Positions 60,283-64,000 of a DNA stretch of 64,000 nt are shown in pieces. Every line of letters begins with the position of its first letter. Position 1 is the first letter of the stretch. The DNA is from an uncultured Sphingomonadaceae bacterium (GTDB taxonomy: Bacteria; Pseudomonadota; Alphaproteobacteria; Sphingomonadales; Sphingomonadaceae), in NCBI GenBank assembly GCA_947493195.1, contig CANLQG010000001.1, positions 620,001 through 684,000 on the forward strand, written 5' to 3'. A model generated the notes under the pieces. The model ran no database searches, had not been told where the DNA came from, and saw only the letters and a program-made list of their open reading frames with translations. The translations under genes and the position numbers were made by a program.

Positions 60283-61509
60283 ATGCCGAAGCTTACCGCC
60301 CTTGCGGTCAAGAATGCGAAGCCAGGCCGGCATGGTGACGGCGAAGGCCTTTACCTGCTCGTGAAGCCCACCGGCGCGAAGTCATGGGTGCTCCGTATTC
60401 AGGCGGATGGCAAGCGGCATGATATCGGGCTTGGTAGCGTAGACACTTCCTCGAAATTGAATGGCGGAGATCGAGAAATCGATATCCCTATCCTGCAACG
60501 CAAGGTGCTCACTCTTGCCGAGGCACGGGAGAAGGCTGGACTGCTTAGGACGGCGGCGAAGTCCGGACTTGATCCAATCGAAGAGCGGGATCGGGAAAGG
60601 CGGAAGATCCCCACATTTCGGGAAGCCGCGATTGCGGCACACGGATCGCTTCAGAGCGGCTGGACAGAAAAGAACGCGAAAGCATTTCTGAATTCGCTGG
60701 AGATGCATGCCTATCCTGCCTTGGGCAGAAAACGTGTGCACCTGATTTCACCCTCCGACATTATCACCACCCTCGAGCCCATCTGGACGGCGAAACCACA
60801 GATCGCGAAGAAGGTTCGACAGCGTATCGGCACGGTCCTGAATTTCGCACACGCTAAAGGATGGCGCCCAACAGAGGCGCCTCAGCAGTCGATCGGCAAG
60901 GGTTTGCCGAAGCAGCCGAAGGGCGGTCATTTCGACGTCATGCCCTATGACCAGGTGCCAGATTGGGTAGCCCTTCTCCGCTCGAAATACCCGACGCAGG
61001 GACGAAGGGGCCAATTGCTGCAGATATACACCGCATCGCGCCCGGGCGAAGTTCGCGGCGCACAGTGGGGCCAGTTCGACCTGAAGGCGCGGCTATGGCA
61101 CCGGCCCGCCTCGCTGATGAAGGAAAAGGTAGCGCATACCGTTACGCTGAACTCCGCCGCCATCGAATTGCTAGAACGCATGCGAACCGATCTCGGGCGC
61201 GAGCCGAAGGCGACCGAACTCGTGGTGCCGAACCGGGCGGGCAAGATGCTTTCCGACGCGGCCTTCAACAAGATCCTGCGCGATGCCGGATTGACCCACG
61301 ATACTCATGGTTTCCGCAGCTCGTTTCGTGATTGGGCCGCTGAAAAGGTGCCGGAAATACCAGACCCGGTAGCGGAGGCAGCGATTGCGCACCAAGTGCC
61401 CGACGAAGTGGTGAGGGCCTATAAGCGGACGACCTTCATCGAGATGCGCCGCACGCTGCTTCAGAAATGGAGCGATTATGTGCTCGGTAAGGAATCTACA
61501 GAGAAATGA
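60283..61509 (+). CDS. int: Tyrosine recombinase/integrase with arm-type DNA-binding domain (DUF4102)
   Basis: The 408-residue P4/prophage-type integrase has an N-terminal DUF4102 arm-binding domain (about 1-95: LTALAVKNAKPGRHGDGEGLYLLV), a core-binding domain (about 105-200) and a C-terminal catalytic domain with Arg in TASRPGEVRGAQW, HGFRSSFRDWAAE (HxxR), a second His in IAHQVPDE and nucleophile Tyr in VRAYKRTT. It would insert and excise the element starting here. No tRNA flanks it on this side. The next gene overlaps it (ATGA). Confidence 0.93.
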   Translation: MPKLTALAVKNAKPGRHGDGEGLYLLVKPTGAKSWVLRIQADGKRHDIGLGSVDTSSKLNGGDREIDIPILQRKVLTLAEAREKAGLLRTAAKSGLDPIEERDRERRKIPTFREAAIAAHGSLQSGWTEKNAKAFLNSLEMHAYPALGRKRVHLISPSDIITTLEPIWTAKPQIAKKVRQRIGTVLNFAHAKGWRPTEAPQQSIGKGLPKQPKGGHFDVMPYDQVPDWVALLRSKYPTQGRRGQLLQIYTASRPGEVRGAQWGQFDLKARLWHRPASLMKEKVAHTVTLNSAAIELLERMRTDLGREPKATELVVPNRAGKMLSDAAFNKILRDAGLTHDTHGFRSSFRDWAAEKVPEIPDPVAEAAIAHQVPDEVVRAYKRTTFIEMRRTLLQKWSDYVLGKESTEK

Positions 61510-62033
61510 GGGACAAAGACGGCCCGAACATGAACCTGCGCGCTTATGTCGCGCTGGGCGGGGCATCCCTCGACTGGCGCGGCGATCTAGCGAAGCTGTT
61601 GCGGTCGGAGGCACCGCTCGATCGGTTGCTGCGCGATCGACTGGCAGACCTGATCGAAAATCAGGACGGTGACGGGCCATCCCTTCGCCTTCACAACGTG
61701 AAGCCCCAGCAAGATCGGTTTAAGCGCGGTGCTGCACTCTCCCAGTGGATGGATATTGGTCGCTGGATATCTGCCCGCAGAGCACAGGGGAGGACGCGCG
61801 AAGAAGCCATTTTGGAAGCGTCGGACCTGTTCAACTCCAGCGACAAGAAATGTGAGCAGGCACTTGGGTATTTCATGCGTGCTGACGAATGGGTAACCGG
61901 AGCACTCACCACTCCAGCCGGCGCCGGGCTCGGGCGGGATGATCTCGAAGCCCTGCATCATGCTATGGAAGCCGATCCCGCTGTGCGCCAAGTCAACCGA
62001 AGGCTAATAGATAGCCTGACCCCATCGCACTGA
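61506..62033 (+). CDS. Hypothetical protein of the integrative element
   Basis: The 175-residue soluble protein shows no family I recognise. It has an N-terminal segment with LRAYVALGGASLDWRGDLAKLLRSEAPLDRLLRDRLADLIE and a C-terminal acidic helical half (REEAILEASDLFNSSDKKCEQALGYFM). Helix-rich and charged. The start overlaps the integrase stop in ATGA, so it is co-translated and probably part of the integration module. Confidence 0.7.
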   Translation: MRDKDGPNMNLRAYVALGGASLDWRGDLAKLLRSEAPLDRLLRDRLADLIENQDGDGPSLRLHNVKPQQDRFKRGAALSQWMDIGRWISARRAQGRTREEAILEASDLFNSSDKKCEQALGYFMRADEWVTGALTTPAGAGLGRDDLEALHHAMEADPAVRQVNRRLIDSLTPSH

Positions 62034-62122
62034 AAAGCAGTAGGTAGAGTGGTCCGCCCTTGGCCCCCTAATTCCGTGTTCACCCGCTGGCTTTCGCCAG
62101 CATCTAGACGAGGTGAACGAAC

Positions 62123-62311
62123 ATGGACCCCCTTGCACTTCCGCCCAAACAGGCCTTCGCCGCGATCGGCGTCGGGATCACCAAGGGCTATGAACTTATC
62201 GCTGCTGGCGATCTTGAGACATTCAAGATTGGCCGAGCCACCCGCGTTACCACCGAGAGCCTGCGAGCCTATGTAGCGCGGCAACTCGAAGCGCAGCGCG
62301 AAGCAGCATGA
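62123..62311 (+). CDS. AlpA/excisionase-like small DNA-binding protein
   Basis: The 62-residue protein is a compact winged-helix or MerR-like HTH: LPPKQAFAAIGVGITKGYELIAAGDLETFKIGR and the end TTESLRAYVARQL. This is the pattern of AlpA/excisionase-family regulators that control integrase genes in satellites. It has GAGGTGA upstream of the ATG at 62123 and a 90-base gap before it that may hold the promoter. Confidence 0.75.
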   Translation: MDPLALPPKQAFAAIGVGITKGYELIAAGDLETFKIGRATRVTTESLRAYVARQLEAQREAA

Positions 62312-62333
62312 GCCATGGACCGCCTGGAAAGGG

Positions 62334-62438
62334 ATGGCGCCCTTAAACGCCGAAGCCGCCACCCTGGGCGAGGGCAGCGGCTGGAATGTCAGCGGGCTTG
62401 CGGACACGAAGCATCTAGCACCGACCGTCCAGTTTTGA
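62334..62438 (+). CDS. Possible 34-residue small protein
   Basis: MAPLNAEAATLGEGSGWNVS and 14 further residues, acidic and protein-like. GGAAAGGG lies directly before the ATG. Its stop overlaps a TTG start of the next small frame. Support comes only from composition and the overlap pattern. Confidence 0.35.
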   Translation: MAPLNAEAATLGEGSGWNVSGLADTKHLAPTVQF

Positions 62439-62554
62439 AAGCCTCCCGCTTGGCGCGTCAGAGACTGAGCTGGCACCTTCAGTTCTGGCCATGGCCAGCC
62501 GAGCCCGACAGGATTGTGGCGCGCGGCATTCGTCGCGGGAGGGCAGTCGCATGA
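62435..62554 (+). CDS. Possible 39-residue basic small protein
   Basis: A TTG start overlaps the previous stop, and its own TGA overlaps the next ATG (ATGA). The product is Arg- and Trp-rich (RLSWHLQFWPWPAEPDR). The coupling fits the surrounding operon, but no family is recognised. Confidence 0.35.
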   Translation: MKASRLARQRLSWHLQFWPWPAEPDRIVARGIRRGRAVA

Positions 62555-62970
62555 GCGCCCTCGCCCATCCCATTGCATTCCCGCATCGTCGCAGCAGGCG
62601 GCGGCTCCCATTGCCGCGGCTGATCTACACCGAGCCACGCTGGAAGAGATCGCTCACCAGACCTTTCCGCGCGGCCCGACCGCCGAAAGTGAAATGGTGC
62701 GGGAACGTGGCTCACGTCGCATGGAAGCCGCTAGGCTTCTGCATAATCGAAATTGCTGCGGGCGAATGGGCCTTGGCATGGCAGCGCGCCGGTTCTCAGC
62801 CCGAGCCATTCAGCGAACAGGGAGTAGAGCGCGCGGTTGCGCAATATCACCTCGCGGACCTTTGGTTGCAGGAAAGCCGCCCTCTTTATCCGCCAGTCCC
62901 GCTGGGGCTTGGATCAAGCGATGCGCAGCCAGCTAAGCCTTCTACCGATTGCAATGGAGGCGTATCGTGA
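62551..62970 (+). CDS. Hypothetical protein of the integrative element
   Basis: The 139-residue protein has a strongly basic, Arg/Pro-rich N-terminus (about 1-45) and a central hydrophobic/aromatic segment VAHVAWKPLGFCIIEIAAGEWALAWQ. The C-terminal third is proline-rich. Unknown family. ATGA overlap upstream and GTGA overlap downstream tie it to the element's operon. Confidence 0.55.
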   Translation: MSALAHPIAFPHRRSRRRLPLPRLIYTEPRWKRSLTRPFRAARPPKVKWCGNVAHVAWKPLGFCIIEIAAGEWALAWQRAGSQPEPFSEQGVERAVAQYHLADLWLQESRPLYPPVPLGLGSSDAQPAKPSTDCNGGVS

Positions 62971-63161
62971 AGTCCCGCCCCTACAACTTGCTTGGCGGCT
63001 ACACCGTCACGTTCGAACGCACCGCGCTGGGTATCAACTGCGAGTGGTCGCCCCGCGTGCCACGGGGTCGCAAAGGAAAGCGCGTCCTTCCCCACTACAG
63101 AGCAGCGCGCGACGAGTGGCTCTATGGCCTCGGCGCTTCCGTCATGGTGGTGGAGCTATGA
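62967..63161 (+). CDS. Hypothetical small protein of the integrative element
   Basis: The 64-residue product (MKSRPYNLLGGYTVTFERT onward) starts at GTG overlapping the previous stop and ends in ATGA with the next gene. It is basic with several aromatic residues; no family recognised. Confidence 0.55.
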   Translation: MKSRPYNLLGGYTVTFERTALGINCEWSPRVPRGRKGKRVLPHYRAARDEWLYGLGASVMVVEL

Positions 63162-63388
63162 GCACGGTCCGCGAATATCGGGGCCAGACCTATAGCGCGA
63201 TCGGGACATTCAGGCACCCTCGCCGCGACGGCACTCTGGCTAAAATCGTCACATGGGCTTCTCTTTGCGCAGATTGCGGCGAGCCCTTCACCTTCACCAC
63301 TCCGGCGTCTTCCAGCAAGTTCGAACCGAACAGGCGCTGTCAGAAACACAAGCGGCCGGGGCACCGGGTGCGGGAGCGCTCACAATGA
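63158..63388 (+). CDS. Small protein with possible zinc-binding Cys/His residues
   Basis: The 76-residue product has CADCGEPF (CxxC) and later RRCQKHKRPGH (CxxH), spaced like a small zinc ribbon, which suggests nucleic-acid or protein binding. It overlaps its neighbours by four bases on both sides. Family unknown. Confidence 0.6.
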   Translation: MSTVREYRGQTYSAIGTFRHPRRDGTLAKIVTWASLCADCGEPFTFTTPASSSKFEPNRRCQKHKRPGHRVRERSQ

Positions 63389-64000
63389 ACTTGGCCAAGA
63401 GAATTTACCGCGAGGATGCGCCAGCCGGGCCGATCGATCTCGATGCGATCAAGCAAGACCATGTCCTCTCGTCCGTTGCACGACGCGAAGGGGTGAAACT
63501 CAAAAGGATCGGCAAGGAATGGAAGGCATGCTGCCCCTTTCACGAAGATCGGACACCCAGCTTCACCATCTTCGACAATGATAGACGGTTCCACTGTTTC
63601 GGCTGCGACAAGAGCGGAGACGTGCTGGACTTTGTTCAGGAAACCCGCGGTTTGAATAGCCTTGAGGACGCCGCACGCTACCTCTGCGGCGGCGAACCAC
63701 CGAGACTAGAGAGGATCGCCCGATCTGGCTCCACCTCCCGCCCTGCCTCAGCGCACGCGGTTTTTCTCCGCGATGGGCAACGCATCGTCGCAACGTTCGA
63801 GTATTTCAGCGCCGAAGGTGAGCTCGTCTATCGCAACCACCGGATCGAGCCCGGCGAAGATGGACGAAACAAGACCTTCCGTGCCGATCGCCCCGACGGT
63901 CGGGGTGGCTGGACCGCGAGCAAGGGCGAGCAATCCGTGCCCTATCGGCTGGTCGACCTACTTGCCGCTGACAGCACCGCGCCGCTCTACATGGCAGAGG
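63385..64000 (+). CDS. CHC2 zinc-finger DNA primase (3' end outside window)
   Basis: At least 205 residues are encoded before the window ends. The CHC2 zinc finger of DnaG-type primases is clear: ACCPFHEDRTPSF and RRFHCFGCDKSGDVLDFVQ (Cys-His-Cys-Cys ligands, residues about 49-78). The region after about residue 110 may lead into a Toprim domain. Elements encode such primases for their own replication. ATG at 63385 overlaps the preceding gene. Confidence 0.88.
   Translation, partial: MNLAKRIYREDAPAGPIDLDAIKQDHVLSSVARREGVKLKRIGKEWKACCPFHEDRTPSFTIFDNDRRFHCFGCDKSGDVLDFVQETRGLNSLEDAARYLCGGEPPRLERIARSGSTSRPASAHAVFLRDGQRIVATFEYFSAEGELVYRNHRIEPGEDGRNKTFRADRPDGRGGWTASKGEQSVPYRLVDLLAADSTAPLYMAE

Larger units (their letters stand above)
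60283..64000 (+). mobile_element. Left part of an integrative element (integrase, AlpA-like, primase)
   Basis: The integrase is followed on the same strand by a hypothetical gene, an AlpA/excisionase-like gene, several very small genes and a CHC2 primase, most joined by 1-4 base overlaps. This order is typical of P4-like satellites and similar integrative elements. The right end is outside the window, so the type cannot be settled. Confidence 0.6.

Overview
The window is high-GC DNA from an alphaproteobacterium, most likely a sphingomonad of the Erythrobacteraceae type. The signs are a complete PhyR/NepR/EcfG general stress response (GSR) with GGAAC-N16/17-CGTT promoters, class I PHA synthase and phasin, a TonB-dependent receptor, lptFG, NodT-type efflux and dense operons with ATGA overlaps. 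I see no rRNA operon, CRISPR array or insertion sequence.

Layout. 1-18.4 kb is core genome: Fur-regulated siderophore receptor, orphan 2Fe-2S dehydrogenase subunit, MATE pump, phyR, a GsrN-like small RNA, a lone receiver protein, fatty acid desaturase, lptFG, clpS, phasin/phaC, an alaC-like aminotransferase and two regulators. 18.56-18.77 kb holds tRNA-Cys(GCA) and tRNA-Thr(CGU). 18.77-29.99 kb is a cargo island bounded by the tRNA-Thr 3' end and an imperfect 21-bp copy of it. 30.1-32.2 kb is modABC; 32.2-34.9 kb is the GSR kinase divergent from nepR-ecfG. 35-41.3 kb is housekeeping (AI-2E-family exporter, sodB, glmM, thiD, LOG protein). 41.4-50.2 kb joins a cyanide-insensitive type bd oxidase to a sulfide-oxidation cluster. 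50.3-54.4 kb is bioBFDA, 54.5-60.1 kb a tripartite RND pump, and 60.3 kb to the end is the integrase-proximal side of a second mobile element.

The most interesting locus is the island. It encodes a lasso peptide pathway: precursor, cyclase, PqqD-like recognition protein, cysteine protease and HPr-kinase-like tailoring kinase. The 46-residue precursor aligns position by position with the paeninodin-type leader. Its predicted 17-residue core has Ser1, Glu9 as ring acceptor, and a C-terminal Ser, the residue phosphorylated in that family. Around it sit four different Fe(II)/2-oxoglutarate oxygenase-like genes, a nucleotidyltransferase, a glycosyltransferase and an NDP-sugar epimerase, but no exporter or isopeptidase. 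This suggests a heavily decorated lasso peptide (phospho-, hydroxyl- and perhaps sugar-modified) that I cannot match to a described product.

A second theme is the GSR. EcfG-type promoters precede phyR, the sRNA, the lone receiver gene, a small acidic lipoprotein and nepR-ecfG, with a near-consensus site overlapping the last one on the opposite strand towards the kinase. In the sulfur region, sulfide:quinone oxidoreductase, an MBL-fold persulfide-dioxygenase-like enzyme, PmpA/PmpB-like transporters and a SulP permease sit beside a quinol oxidase of a type generally resistant to cyanide and sulfide. The linked ArsR-family regulator has no cysteine.
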